64,000 bases of DNA from Sphingobium lactosutens DS20 (lineage in GTDB: Bacteria; Pseudomonadota; Alphaproteobacteria; Sphingomonadales; Sphingomonadaceae), in the NCBI RefSeq assembly GCF_000445105.1, contig NZ_ATDP01000110.1, positions 62,001 through 126,000 of the forward strand. The letters are read 5' to 3'. Both the position numbers and the translations under genes were made by a program. Below the pieces are notes generated by a model, which saw only the letters and a program-made list of their open reading frames with translations, was not told where the DNA came from and did no database searches. Within the stretch, counting starts at the first letter, position 1, and every line of letters begins with the position of its first letter. Below are positions 1 to 8,136 of the stretch, in pieces.

Positions 1-25
1 TCCTTTTCACCCAAGGAGCAACGCC

Positions 26-871
26 ATGTCCTTTTATGTATCGCTTTCCGGCCTCAAGGGCGCGCAGGCTGACCTGTCCGCCATCTCCAACAATGTCGCC
101 AACGTGAACTCCACCGCCTTCAAGAAAAGCAAGGCGCAGTTCGGCGACATCTTCGCCGCCTCGCCGATGCAGACGACGCATCAGGTCGCAGGCCAGGGCG
201 TCCGCGTGCAGGGCATCACCCAGCAGTTCACGCAGGGCACGATCGAAACCACCGACAAGACGCTGGACCTCGCCATCACCGGCGAAGGCTTCTTCACCGT
301 GAAGGGCGAGGATGGCACGATCAGCTACACCCGCAACGGCGCCTTTGCCGTCGACAATGACCGTTATGCCGTCGACACCACCGGTTCGCGCATTCAGGTG
401 TTCGCGGTCGATCCCGAAACAGGCGAGCTGACCACGCCGCCGACCAGCGCCACCGGTCCGGGCGACCTTACCGACCTGCAAATCCCGACCACGTACAACA
501 ATGAAGCCGACGGCGCGCAGCTGACCAGCGTCGGCGTGTCGAAGGAAGGCCTGGTTTCGGCCATCTACGCCGATGGCAGCACCGTTTACCTGGGCCAGGT
601 CGCGATGGCGTCCTTCAACAGCCTGGAAGGGCTGCGCCAGCAGGGCGACGCACACTGGACCTCCACCGTCGAAAGCGGCAACCCCATCCTGGGCACCGCC
701 AATCAGGGCATGTTCGGTTCGGTCAACTCCGGCTCGCTGGAACGCTCCAACGTCGACATCACGGACGAACTGGTCCAGCTGATCGCCGCCCAGCGCAATT
801 TCCAGGCGAACAGCAAGGCGATCGAGGCGGCCAATACGCTGACCACCACCATCGTCAACATCCGCACCTAA
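26..871 (+). CDS. flgE: Flagellar hook protein FlgE (short form)
   Basis: Forms the extracellular hook joining rod and filament. The 281 residues carry the conserved N-terminal rod/hook motif NNVANVNSTAFKK (about 22-34) and the C-terminal helix SNVDITDELVQLIAAQRN followed by an ending in TTIVNIRT, typical of FlgE. The middle domain is short: enteric FlgE is about 400 residues, so this is a minimal hook protein. A FlgG-like name is possible, but the ending and the place directly before flgF favour FlgE. ATG 26 follows AAGGAG at 13-18. It is the first gene in view of a co-directional run to motB; upstream rod genes probably lie outside the window. Confidence 0.9.
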   Translation: MSFYVSLSGLKGAQADLSAISNNVANVNSTAFKKSKAQFGDIFAASPMQTTHQVAGQGVRVQGITQQFTQGTIETTDKTLDLAITGEGFFTVKGEDGTISYTRNGAFAVDNDRYAVDTTGSRIQVFAVDPETGELTTPPTSATGPGDLTDLQIPTTYNNEADGAQLTSVGVSKEGLVSAIYADGSTVYLGQVAMASFNSLEGLRQQGDAHWTSTVESGNPILGTANQGMFGSVNSGSLERSNVDITDELVQLIAAQRNFQANSKAIEAANTLTTTIVNIRT

Positions 872-895
872 CTTCTGCTCGCGGGGAAAGGCATC

Positions 896-996
896 CCGTT
901 CGTGCTGAGCAGAGGCTGAGCGTGTCGAAGCCTCCTATCGAAGCATCCTTCGATACGCCATTTCGACTTTGCTCAATGGCTACTCAGGACGAACGG
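896..996. repeat. Palindromic intergenic repeat between flgE and flgF
   Basis: The 148-nt flgE-flgF gap is mostly filled by an element whose ends are inverted copies. The left end reads CCGTTCGTGCTGAG (896-909) and the right end reads CTCAGGACGAACGG (983-996), one mismatch apart when reverse complemented. Inside is a second imperfect inversion around cttcgata / tatcgaag. It has the look of a REP or MITE-like repeat and contains no reading frame of note. It would sit inside the flgE-flgF transcript as a long hairpin. Confidence 0.7.
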
Positions 997-1019
997 CCGA
1001 TAGAAAGGATAGGTAAGCC

Positions 1020-1763
1020 ATGGACCGGCTCGTCAACACGGCACTGACGGCGATGCGCGGCGCGATGGCGCGGCAGGCGTCGATCGCGAACAACCTCGCC
1101 AATGCCAACACCGTTGGTTTTCGCGCGGAAATCGCCAATGCCGAAACGCGCTGGATTCAGGGCGAAAGCTTCGACACCCGCGCCCAGGCCTCCGAACAGG
1201 TGATCGCCGCTGACATGGCGCAAGGCGCGGTCACCGAAACGGGCAATCCGCTCGACGTGGCCCTGGACGGGGACGCACTGCTCACCGTCCAGGCCACCGA
1301 CGGCAGCGAAGCCTATACGCGCCGCGGCGACCTCAAGGTTTCCGACAGCGGCCTGCTGACCACCGGCGACGGCCTGCCCGTGCTGGGCGAAGGCGGCCCG
1401 GTCATCCTGCCGCAAATGGACAGCGTCTCCATCGCCAAGGATGGCAGCATCTGGGGCGTGCCCCAGGGCGGCGACCCGGCCAATCCGCAGCAGGTCGACA
1501 AGCTCAAGCTGGTCAATGCGGCTGGCTCCAGCATCGCCAAGGGCAATGACGGCCTGTTCCGCGAAGTCAATGGCGGCGCCCTGCCCTCCGATCCGCTCGC
1601 CACCGTGACATCGGGATCGCTGGAAGGATCGAACGTCAATTCGACCCAGGCGCTGATCGACATGATCGAGGCCAGCCGCGCATGGGAAACGCAGGTCAAG
1701 ATGATCGACACCGCCAAACAGCTGGACGATGGCGGCGCGTCGCTGATGCGCCTCGACAGCTAG
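1020..1763 (+). CDS. flgF: Flagellar basal-body rod protein FlgF
   Basis: Proximal rod subunit assembled in the periplasm after export by the flagellar type III system. The 247-residue protein has the N-terminal family motif NNLANANTVGFRAE (about 22-35) and the C-terminal helix SNVNSTQALIDMIEASRAWE, the usual pair of coiled ends. Length matches FlgF (about 245-250). ATG 1020 follows GAAAGGATAG. It lies between flgE and flgG, separated from flgE by a palindromic repeat and from flgG by a sigma-54-type promoter, so it probably closes one transcript while flgG opens another. Confidence 0.93.
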   Translation: MDRLVNTALTAMRGAMARQASIANNLANANTVGFRAEIANAETRWIQGESFDTRAQASEQVIAADMAQGAVTETGNPLDVALDGDALLTVQATDGSEAYTRRGDLKVSDSGLLTTGDGLPVLGEGGPVILPQMDSVSIAKDGSIWGVPQGGDPANPQQVDKLKLVNAAGSSIAKGNDGLFREVNGGALPSDPLATVTSGSLEGSNVNSTQALIDMIEASRAWETQVKMIDTAKQLDDGGASLMRLDS

Positions 1764-1779
1764 GCCCTATGATTAATTT

Positions 1780-1795
1780 TGGCACGCCTCTTGCT
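1780..1795 (+). promoter_or_regulatory. Candidate sigma-54 (RpoN) promoter upstream of flgG
   Basis: The sequence TGGCACG-cctc-TTGCT matches the sigma-54 consensus TGGCACG-N4-TTGCW at every defined position, with the -24 GG and -12 GC correctly spaced. It lies 85 nt before the flgG ATG in the only sizeable gap between flgF and flgG, on the same strand. Known family facts: sigma-54 drives middle flagellar genes in many proteobacteria. A cognate activator is not visible in this window. Confidence 0.75.
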
Positions 1796-1807
1796 TGGAT
1801 GCGTGCA

Positions 1808-1865
1808 TGAGCGGTCCGCTTGAGGATCGCGCCGAAGACTGAGCGGTCCGCATAAGGATCGCGCC
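1808..1865 (+). repeat. Tandem 26-bp direct repeat in the flgG leader
   Basis: Two copies of a 26-bp sequence starting TGAGCGGTCCGC and ending GGATCGCGCC lie at 1808-1833 and 1840-1865, differing at three positions. They sit between the candidate sigma-54 promoter and the flgG start, so they are transcribed into the 5' leader. Function is unknown: a local duplication or a binding site for a leader regulator are both possible. Confidence 0.75.
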
Positions 1866-1879
1866 ACGGAGAATGCACG

Positions 1880-2668
1880 ATGAGCAACGCCGCCCTTCAT
1901 GTCGCCCGCACCGGCCTTGACGCGCAGAACACGAAGATGCGCGTCATCGCCAACAACCTGGCGAACGTCAACACGACCGGTTTCAAGAAGGACCGCGCCG
2001 ATTTCGAGACGCTGGCCTATCAGCAGATCGTGCAGGCCGGGGCCAATTCCGACGCGGAAAACAAGTTCGCCACCGGGCTGAACCTGGGATCAGGCGTGGC
2101 GCTTCAGGGCACCAGCAAGATCAACACGCAAGGCACGCTGACCCAGACCAGCAATGCGCTGGACATGGCGATCGAGGGATCGGGCTATTTTCAGGTGCAG
2201 CAGCCTGACGGTTCCATCGCCTATACGCGCGCCGGCAACTTCAGCGTCACCGCCGAAGGGACGATCGTCACCGGCGACGGCCTGCCGCTCATCCCGCAGA
2301 TCACCGTGCCGCAGGGCGCGACATCGGTGTCGATCGGCAATGACGGCACGGTGTCCGCGACGTTGCAGGGCGAAAGCGAACCCAGCCAGCTCGGCCAGAT
2401 CGAGCTTGCCAGCTTCATGAATCCGTCGGGCCTGCAATCCGTCGGTGGCAACCTGCTGGTCGAAACCGCCGCCAGCGGCACGCCGCAGGTCGGGATCGCT
2501 GGGTTGGAAGGGCGCGGCGTCATCCGCTCGGGCTATCTGGAAACATCCAACGTCAACATCGTCGAGGAACTGGTCGACATGATCGAGACGCAGCGCGCCT
2601 ATGAGGTCAACAGCAAGATGATCAAGGCGACCGACGAAATGCTCCAGTACGTCAACCAGAATATCTGA
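1880..2668 (+). CDS. flgG: Flagellar distal rod protein FlgG
   Basis: Makes the distal rod, the drive shaft through the P and L rings. The 262 residues are the standard FlgG length. The N-terminus has NNLANVNTTGFKKDR (about 25-39), the centre reads GSGYFQVQQPDG and AYTRAGNFSV, and the C-terminus has SNVNIVEELVDMIETQRAYE, all hallmark FlgG segments. ATG 1880 follows GGAG. FlgH starts 6 nt after the stop, so flgG and flgH are almost certainly one transcript from the sigma-54-type promoter. Confidence 0.97.
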   Translation: MSNAALHVARTGLDAQNTKMRVIANNLANVNTTGFKKDRADFETLAYQQIVQAGANSDAENKFATGLNLGSGVALQGTSKINTQGTLTQTSNALDMAIEGSGYFQVQQPDGSIAYTRAGNFSVTAEGTIVTGDGLPLIPQITVPQGATSVSIGNDGTVSATLQGESEPSQLGQIELASFMNPSGLQSVGGNLLVETAASGTPQVGIAGLEGRGVIRSGYLETSNVNIVEELVDMIETQRAYEVNSKMIKATDEMLQYVNQNI

Positions 2669-2674
2669 GCCATC

Positions 2675-3358
2675 ATGATGCGCCTGTCCTTCGCCCTTGT
2701 CGCCGCCGTTTCCGTGCTTGCCCTCGCCGCGTCGCCCGCCGATGCGCGCAAGAAGAAGCGCGAGGTGGAGCGCGAATATTTCGCGCCGACCGTCATTGCC
2801 CAGCCGGCCGCGCCTGCCGCCAACGGCTCCATCTTCCAGACGTCGGTCGGCTATACGCCGCTGACCAGCGGCGCGCGCGCCACCACCGTTGGCGACATCA
2901 TCACCATCGTGCTGGTCGAACGCACCCAGGCGTCCAAGAGCAACAGCGCCGACACCAGCCGCAGCGGCTCCTTCGGGCTGACGCCGCCGACCACCGGCGT
3001 TCTTTCCAAGCTGTTTTCGGCAAGCGACGTCGCGATGGGCGGCAATAACGGCTTCACCGGCAAGGGCGCGGCGACCCAGTCCAACGCGCTGTCGGGCGAA
3101 ATCACCGTCACCATCGCGCAGGTCTATCCCAACGGCACCATGCTGGTGAAGGGCGAGAAGGCGTTGACGCTCAATCGCGGCGACGAATTCATCCAGATCA
3201 GCGGCCTCGTCCGCCAGGCCGACATCAGCCCGGACAACCGCATCGCCTCGACCCGCGTCGCCGACGCCAAGATCATCTACAAGGGCAAGGGCGAGATCGC
3301 CAATGCCAGCCGCCAGGGCTGGCTCCAGCGTTTCTTCTCCGCGATCAGCCCCTTCTGA
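2675..3358 (+). CDS. flgH: Flagellar L-ring protein FlgH
   Basis: Forms the outer-membrane L ring around the rod. The 227 residues hold the core segment VGDIITIVLVERTQASKSN (about 73-91) and the C-terminal GLVRQADISPDNRI typical of FlgH. The N-terminus is a Sec-type signal with hydrophobic residues 4-20 and a likely cut after ADA. There is no LxxC lipobox, although FlgH is a lipoprotein in enterics, so this one may not be lipidated. Start is ATG 2675 or the adjacent ATG 2678. Its stop TGA shares bases with an ATG at 3358. Confidence 0.95.
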   Translation: MMRLSFALVAAVSVLALAASPADARKKKREVEREYFAPTVIAQPAAPAANGSIFQTSVGYTPLTSGARATTVGDIITIVLVERTQASKSNSADTSRSGSFGLTPPTTGVLSKLFSASDVAMGGNNGFTGKGAATQSNALSGEITVTIAQVYPNGTMLVKGEKALTLNRGDEFIQISGLVRQADISPDNRIASTRVADAKIIYKGKGEIANASRQGWLQRFFSAISPF

Positions 3359-3369
3359 TGGAGAGCCCA

Positions 3370-4605
3370 GTGAGCGTTTTCCACCGCCTCTTTTCATTCC
3401 TCCCCTGGAAGGGGAGGTGGCAGGGCGCAGCCCGGACGGAGGGGTGTCACCCCATCGAAAGCGGGACGCCCCTCCACCACCAGCTTCGCTGGCGGTTCCC
3501 CTCCCCTTCAACGGGAGGATGGTGCGTCGCGCTGGTCGCCGCCTTCGCCCTCGTCACGCCCGCCCATGCCGAGCGGATCAAGGATCTCGGCACGTTCCAG
3601 GGCGTGCGCCCCAACCAGCTGACCGGCTACGGCATTGTCGTCGGCCTTGCCGGCACGGGCGACGACAGCATCGAATATGCGACGCAGGGCATGAAGGGCG
3701 TGGTGTCGCGCTTTGGCCTGACGCTGCCGCAGGGCGTCAATCCGGCGCTCAAGAACGCCGCGGCCGTGCTGGTGACGGCCGACCTGCCCGCCTTTTCCAA
3801 GCCCGGCCAGCGGCTGGACGTTACCGTGTCGGCGCTGGGCAAGGCCAAGTCGCTGCGCGGCGGCACGCTGATCATGACCCCGCTGCGCGGCGCAGACAAT
3901 GAAATCTACGCCATGGCGCAGGGCAACCTTGCCGTCGGTGGCCTCGGCGTATCCGGCGCCGATGGCAGCCAAGTGTCGGTCAACATTCCCTCGGCCGGCC
4001 GCATCCCCAGCGGCGCGACGGTCGAACGGGCGGTGGCGACCGGTTTCGACACCGCGCCCACCTTGACCTTCAACCTTGCCGAAGCGGACCTCACTACCGC
4101 GCTGCGCGTGGCCGATGGCATCAACCGCGCCTTTGGCGACAACCGGGCGAGCGCGGTCGACGCTGTATCGGTGACAATCGCCGCCGCGCCCGGCGCGGAG
4201 CAGCGCATCATGATGATGGGCATGATCGAAAATATCGAGGTGGCGCCCGCCGACGCACCGGCCCGCGTCATCGTCAACGCGCGCACCGGCACAGTCGTCA
4301 TCAACGGCGCGGTTAAGATCCATCCGGCCGCCGTCGCCCACGGAAAACTGACGGTCAGCGTCAATGAATCGCCCCGCGTGGTGCAGCCCGCGCCCTTCAG
4401 CCAGGGGCAGACCGCACTGGAGCCGTCGAGCAACATCAGCATCGACGAACAGAAAAAACCGATGGTCAATTTTAAAGGTGGGGCGTCGCTGGCCGATATA
4501 GTCAAGGCGGTCAACGCCATCGGGGCATCCCCGGCGGACATGGTCGCGATCCTCGAAGCCTTGAAACAGGCGGGCGCGATGAAAGCCGATCTGGTGGTGC
4601 TGTGA
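3370..4605 (+). CDS. flgI: Flagellar P-ring protein FlgI with repeat-derived N-terminus
   Basis: Forms the periplasmic P ring. The mature part begins at ERIKDLGTFQGVRPNQL and runs to VAILEALKQAGAM, a complete FlgI of about 355 residues. The first 56 residues are odd: MSVFHRLFS is followed by about 40 residues encoded by a palindromic repeat (3399-3519), then the hydrophobic segment CVALVAAFALV and a signal-peptidase site PAHA/E. GTG 3370 is chosen because GGAGAG lies 4 nt upstream; an in-frame ATG at 3358 overlaps the flgH stop but has no ribosome site. No in-frame start is seen between the repeat and the hydrophobic core, so the repeat seems to be translated. Confidence 0.88.
   Translation: MSVFHRLFSFLPWKGRWQGAARTEGCHPIESGTPLHHQLRWRFPSPSTGGWCVALVAAFALVTPAHAERIKDLGTFQGVRPNQLTGYGIVVGLAGTGDDSIEYATQGMKGVVSRFGLTLPQGVNPALKNAAAVLVTADLPAFSKPGQRLDVTVSALGKAKSLRGGTLIMTPLRGADNEIYAMAQGNLAVGGLGVSGADGSQVSVNIPSAGRIPSGATVERAVATGFDTAPTLTFNLAEADLTTALRVADGINRAFGDNRASAVDAVSVTIAAAPGAEQRIMMMGMIENIEVAPADAPARVIVNARTGTVVINGAVKIHPAAVAHGKLTVSVNESPRVVQPAPFSQGQTALEPSSNISIDEQKKPMVNFKGGASLADIVKAVNAIGASPADMVAILEALKQAGAMKADLVVL
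3399..3519 (+). repeat. Palindromic repeat inserted in the flgI signal-peptide region
   Basis: The element starts CCTCCCCTGGAAGGGGAGG (itself a hairpin) and ends CCCCTCCCCTTCAACGGGAGGA. Internal blocks ACGGAGGGGTGTCAC and CCACCAC are shared with a second copy at 10014-10126, in the same order and spacing apart from small indels. In flgI the element is read through in frame, adding a basic, Trp-rich stretch ahead of the hydrophobic core of the signal peptide. It splits what looks like an ordinary leader (SVFHRLFSF and VALVAAFALVTPAHA). Confidence 0.85.
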
Positions 4606-4946
4606 TGCAGGTGACGACAACTTCTCCGACGACGGCAGCGACCGGGTCTGGCGCAGGCGGCGCGAACCGCGCCGCGCTGGACAAGGTCGCCCACCAGTTC
4701 GAAGCGGTGTTCCTGCGCCAGATGATCGGCGCGATGCGCTCGGCCAGCCTGGCCGAGGGCATCACCGATTCCAGCGCCACCCAGCAATTTCAGGACATGG
4801 CCGACGCGCGCACCGCCGACGCCATGGCGAGCAAGGGCGCCATGGGCATCGCCGAACTGCTCATCAAGCAATTTGGCGCGCGCGTCGCCCCCACAGCTGC
4901 CGACGCGCCCGCCCCTGACGGCGCGGCCGGGACGCCCGGCGCATGA
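4605..4946 (+). CDS. flgJ: Rod-binding protein FlgJ, N-terminal domain only
   Basis: Rod-capping factor for flagellar assembly in the periplasm. The 113 residues match only the rod-binding domain of FlgJ, with KVAHQFEAVFLRQMIGAMR (about 24-42) and ITDSSATQQFQDMADARTADAMA following. The peptidoglycan hydrolase domain of enteric FlgJ is absent, as is usual in alphaproteobacteria, so a separate hydrolase should cut the wall. ATG 4605 shares its A with the flgI stop (TGATG), which suggests translational coupling; a GTG one codon earlier (4602) is possible. The 3' end overlaps flgK by 4 nt. Confidence 0.88.
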   Translation: MQVTTTSPTTAATGSGAGGANRAALDKVAHQFEAVFLRQMIGAMRSASLAEGITDSSATQQFQDMADARTADAMASKGAMGIAELLIKQFGARVAPTAADAPAPDGAAGTPGA

Positions 4947-6280
4947 GCGACCTTTTCATCATCGGGTCGTCGGGGACCAAGGCCTATCGCACCGCGATGG
5001 CCGCCATTTCCGAAAATATCGCCAATGCCGGCACCGACGGCTATGCCCGGCGCACGGTGACGACGGCGGAATCGGGCGCGTCGACCTCGACCATGTCGCT
5101 CTACATCGCCAAGGCGAATTTCGGCGGCACGCAGGTGATGGGCGTTGACCGCGCAAGCGACCCCTATCTCGACGCGACGGTGCGCTCGACCGGCATGACT
5201 TTGGGCAGCGCGACGGCGCGGCTGCGCTGGCTGACCGACGCGGAAACCGCGATGAACGACAGCAGCACGGGCGTTGGCCAGCTGATGACCAGCATGTTCC
5301 AGAATATGGAAAAGCTGGCGGCCAGCCCCGGCGACACGTCGCTGCGCGTCACCACGCTCGACAGCATCAGCCGCGTGGCGCAATCGTTCAACCAGACCGC
5401 GGCCGACCTTAAAAATGTGTCGGACGGCATCGCCACCGAAGCCACCGCCTCGGTCGAAACGATCAACCGTTCGCTCTCCGCGCTCGCTAATATCAACAAC
5501 AGCCTGCTGCGCGCGCAACCGGGCACGTCCGCTTATGCCCAGTTGCTCGACAGCCGCGACGCGGCCTTGCAGGACCTGTCGGAAAATCTGAACGTCACGA
5601 TCAGCTTCGGCGCGCATGACAGCGCCGAAATCAGCTTTGCCGGGCAGACATTGGTGAGCGGCAACAGCGCCGCCAGCCTGTCGGTCGCCGCCAATGCCGA
5701 TGGCACGCTGGCGCTCAGCCTGGCCGACGGCACCGCGCTCGGCGCGCCCGCCAACGGCACGCTGGGCGGCCTGTTTTCCGCCGCGCAGACCGTCACCGAA
5801 CGCCGCGCCAGCCTCGACACGCTGGCCGAAAAATTCGTCACCGACGTCAATGCCTGGCATGCGCAGGGCCTGACCGATGCTGGCGACGCGGGCGTTCCGC
5901 TGCTGTCTTATGGCGGCGGCGCGGCCAGTGTGACGGCGCTCGTCACCGATCCGGCCTTGCTGGCGCTCAAGTCCGCCGATGGCACGCTTAACGGCAATCT
6001 TCTGACCGTCACCTCCACCTTGCGCGGCAATGGCAGCGTCGAACAGGCCTGGACATCGCTGGTCGCCACCCACGCCAACCTGTTGGGCGCGACCCAGGCG
6101 GAATTTGACACCGCGACCAACCGCAGCGACCAGGCCATCGCCGCGCGCGAGGCGGTAAGCGGCGTCGATCTCGACATGGAAGCGGCCGACCTGTTGCGCC
6201 TGCAACAGGCCTATTCGGGCTGCGCCAAGATATTGCAGATCGCCAAGGAAACCATCGATTCCATCCTCAACATCATCTGA
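4943..6280 (+). CDS. flgK: Flagellar hook-associated protein 1, FlgK
   Basis: First hook-filament junction protein, exported through the flagellar channel. The 445-residue product has the conserved N-terminal AISENIANAGTDGYARR (about 18-34) and the C-terminal DLDMEAADLLRLQQAYSGCA followed by an amphipathic helix. That N/C helix pair defines FlgK; the length is short to normal for the family (450-550). ATG 4943 overlaps the flgJ stop (ATGA), and flgL starts 18 nt downstream, so flgJ-flgK-flgL are one translation-coupled unit. Confidence 0.95.
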   Translation: MSDLFIIGSSGTKAYRTAMAAISENIANAGTDGYARRTVTTAESGASTSTMSLYIAKANFGGTQVMGVDRASDPYLDATVRSTGMTLGSATARLRWLTDAETAMNDSSTGVGQLMTSMFQNMEKLAASPGDTSLRVTTLDSISRVAQSFNQTAADLKNVSDGIATEATASVETINRSLSALANINNSLLRAQPGTSAYAQLLDSRDAALQDLSENLNVTISFGAHDSAEISFAGQTLVSGNSAASLSVAANADGTLALSLADGTALGAPANGTLGGLFSAAQTVTERRASLDTLAEKFVTDVNAWHAQGLTDAGDAGVPLLSYGGGAASVTALVTDPALLALKSADGTLNGNLLTVTSTLRGNGSVEQAWTSLVATHANLLGATQAEFDTATNRSDQAIAAREAVSGVDLDMEAADLLRLQQAYSGCAKILQIAKETIDSILNII

Positions 6281-6298
6281 CCGGCAAAGGGCTGACCC

Positions 6299-7144
6299 AT
6301 GGTAGGCATCACCAACAAGATCATGCTCGCTGAAATGCGCCGGCAACAGAAATTGTCGCAAAGCATCGTCGACGGGCAGACCGCCATTTCGACCGGCATC
6401 ACGCTCAACAAGCCGTCCGACAATGCGCTCGCCTGGGTGCAGGTGTCCGACATCGGCCGCGCGCAGGCGCAGCAGGCCGCCTGGCAGGCCAATGTCAGCT
6501 ATGGCACGACCCGCGCCGCCACCGCCGAATCCAACCTGTCGGAAATCAACAACCTCCTCACCCGCGCGCAGGAACTGGTGACGTCGGCCCGCAACGGATC
6601 GCTGAACGACACCAGCCGCGCCGCCATTGTCGAGGAACTAGGCACGATCCGCACCACGATCGACGAAATGCTCAACCAGACCGATTATCAGGGCACGCCC
6701 GTATTCGATGACGGGCAAAGCACGCTCGTGCCGGTGAGCCGGGGCCTCAACCTGGCGGTTGTCGGCACCAAGCAGGAAGTGTCGGAGGGGATCGACGTCA
6801 ATGGCACGCCCATGTCGATCAACGACGTGCTCGCCGCCAGCATCGCCGCCGTCGAAAGCGGCGTCGACGCGGACATCGCCGGCTCGCTCGACGGGGTGAA
6901 GGCGGCGCAGGCGCACATCACCGTCGAACAGGCCAAGCAAGGTGTGCGCAGCGACCGGCTGGAGGTGATCGGCGACCGGCTGACCGATGTCGACATTGAC
7001 CTCACCGAACGGCGGGCGGACCTGGAATCCACCGATCTTCAGGAAGTGATTTCCCGCGTCCAGTCGCAGCTGCTGCAACTTGAAGCGGCGCAGTCCGCCT
7101 ATGCGCGTATCAACCAGAAGACGCTGTTCGACCTCGTCAGTTGA
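6299..7144 (+). CDS. flgL: Flagellar hook-associated protein 3, FlgL
   Basis: Second hook-filament junction protein, with flagellin-like end helices. The 281 residues begin VGITNKIMLAEMRRQQKLSQ and contain TGITLNKPSDNALAW (about 36-50), equivalent to the flagellin-family region that precedes the D1 helices. The C-terminus QSQLLQLEAAQSAYARINQ matches the family's closing helix. Flagellin itself is not in this window. A 125-nt gap then leads to motA. Confidence 0.92.
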   Translation: MVGITNKIMLAEMRRQQKLSQSIVDGQTAISTGITLNKPSDNALAWVQVSDIGRAQAQQAAWQANVSYGTTRAATAESNLSEINNLLTRAQELVTSARNGSLNDTSRAAIVEELGTIRTTIDEMLNQTDYQGTPVFDDGQSTLVPVSRGLNLAVVGTKQEVSEGIDVNGTPMSINDVLAASIAAVESGVDADIAGSLDGVKAAQAHITVEQAKQGVRSDRLEVIGDRLTDVDIDLTERRADLESTDLQEVISRVQSQLLQLEAAQSAYARINQKTLFDLVS

Positions 7145-7269
7145 TGGTCGCGTAAAAAGGCGTCGACGTCCTAAAGCGGATGCTAACCAGTCCGTATTAA
7201 CCAGAAAGGGACCAGCGCACCGGCGCTGACGCAGCCACCGCCACACAGGCGCTACTTTCGGGGATAGTC

Positions 7270-8133
7270 ATGTTCGCAATCATCGGCCTTGTCGTGCTTC
7301 TGGGCATGGTGTTCGGCGGCTTCATCTTCACCGGCGGCGATATCGGCCCGGTGCTCCACGCGCTTCCGCACGAAATGCTGATCATCGGCGGCGCGGCCGT
7401 CGGCGCGCTCATCATCGGCAATTCGGGCGCGGACTTAAAAGCGCTGGGCGGCGGCCTTGCCAAGGTGTTCAAGGGGCCGGCCTACAAGAAACAGGATTTC
7501 CTCGACTGCATCTTCCTTGTCAGCAAGCTGATGAAGACGCTGCGGGTCGAAGGGCCGGTGGCGCTCGAACCCCATATCGAGGATCCGGGCACCTCCCCCA
7601 TCTTCGCCGAATATCCCAAGCTGATGAAGGACAAGACGCTCATCCACCTGATCAGCGACACGCTGCGGCTGGTCGTCGTCTCGTCCGGCACGCTGGATCC
7701 GCATGCGGTGGAGGAGGTGATGGACAACAGCCTCAAGACCCATCACCATGAAGCCTTGAAGCCCGCCGACAATCTCCAGGGTCTGGCCGACGCGCTGCCG
7801 GCGCTGGGCATCGTCGCGGCGGTGCTGGGCGTGGTCAAGACGATGGGCTCGATCGACCAGCCGCCTTCGGTGCTGGGCGCGATGATCGGGTCGGCGCTGG
7901 TCGGCACGTTCCTGGGCGTGCTGCTCGCCTATGGCATGGTCAACCCCTTCGCCAACCGCTGCCGCGCGGTGATCGAGCAGGATGGCGCCATCTATCATGT
8001 GGTGAAGCAGATCATCATCGCCTCGCTGCACGGCCACCCGCAGCCGCTGGTGATCGAAGCCGCGCGTTCCAGCCTGATCCACGCCAACCAGCCCGGCTTT
8101 GCCGAGGTGTTCGACGGCATGCGGAACAAATAA
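7270..8133 (+). CDS. motA: Flagellar motor stator protein MotA
   Basis: Inner-membrane proton-channel half of the stator. The 287 residues show an N-terminal pair of membrane helices (about 1-23 and 34-50), a cytoplasmic loop of about 120 residues carrying DFLDCIFLVSKLMK and the rotor-facing charges, and a C-terminal pair (about 174-222) with ALPALGIVAAVLGVVKTMG and LVGTFLGVLLAYG, the MotA signature order. Start ATG 7270 follows GGGGATAGTC. motB begins 3 nt after the stop, the usual stator pair. Confidence 0.95.
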   Translation: MFAIIGLVVLLGMVFGGFIFTGGDIGPVLHALPHEMLIIGGAAVGALIIGNSGADLKALGGGLAKVFKGPAYKKQDFLDCIFLVSKLMKTLRVEGPVALEPHIEDPGTSPIFAEYPKLMKDKTLIHLISDTLRLVVVSSGTLDPHAVEEVMDNSLKTHHHEALKPADNLQGLADALPALGIVAAVLGVVKTMGSIDQPPSVLGAMIGSALVGTFLGVLLAYGMVNPFANRCRAVIEQDGAIYHVVKQIIIASLHGHPQPLVIEAARSSLIHANQPGFAEVFDGMRNK

Positions 8134-8136
8134 GCC

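Noticed and set aside
2090-3511. 473-codon minus-strand frame opposite flgG-flgH
   Set aside because: Composition artefact; no signal, motif or ribosome site, and it runs through two clear flagellar genes.
4790-6361. 523-codon minus-strand frame opposite flgK
   Set aside because: Same kind of antisense artefact; Arg/Gly/Ala-rich with no recognisable domain.
7172-7200. Sigma-28-like promoter before motA (TAAAG-N15-CCGTATTA)
   Set aside because: The -35-like half matches but the -10 half agrees with GCCGATAA at too few positions to call.
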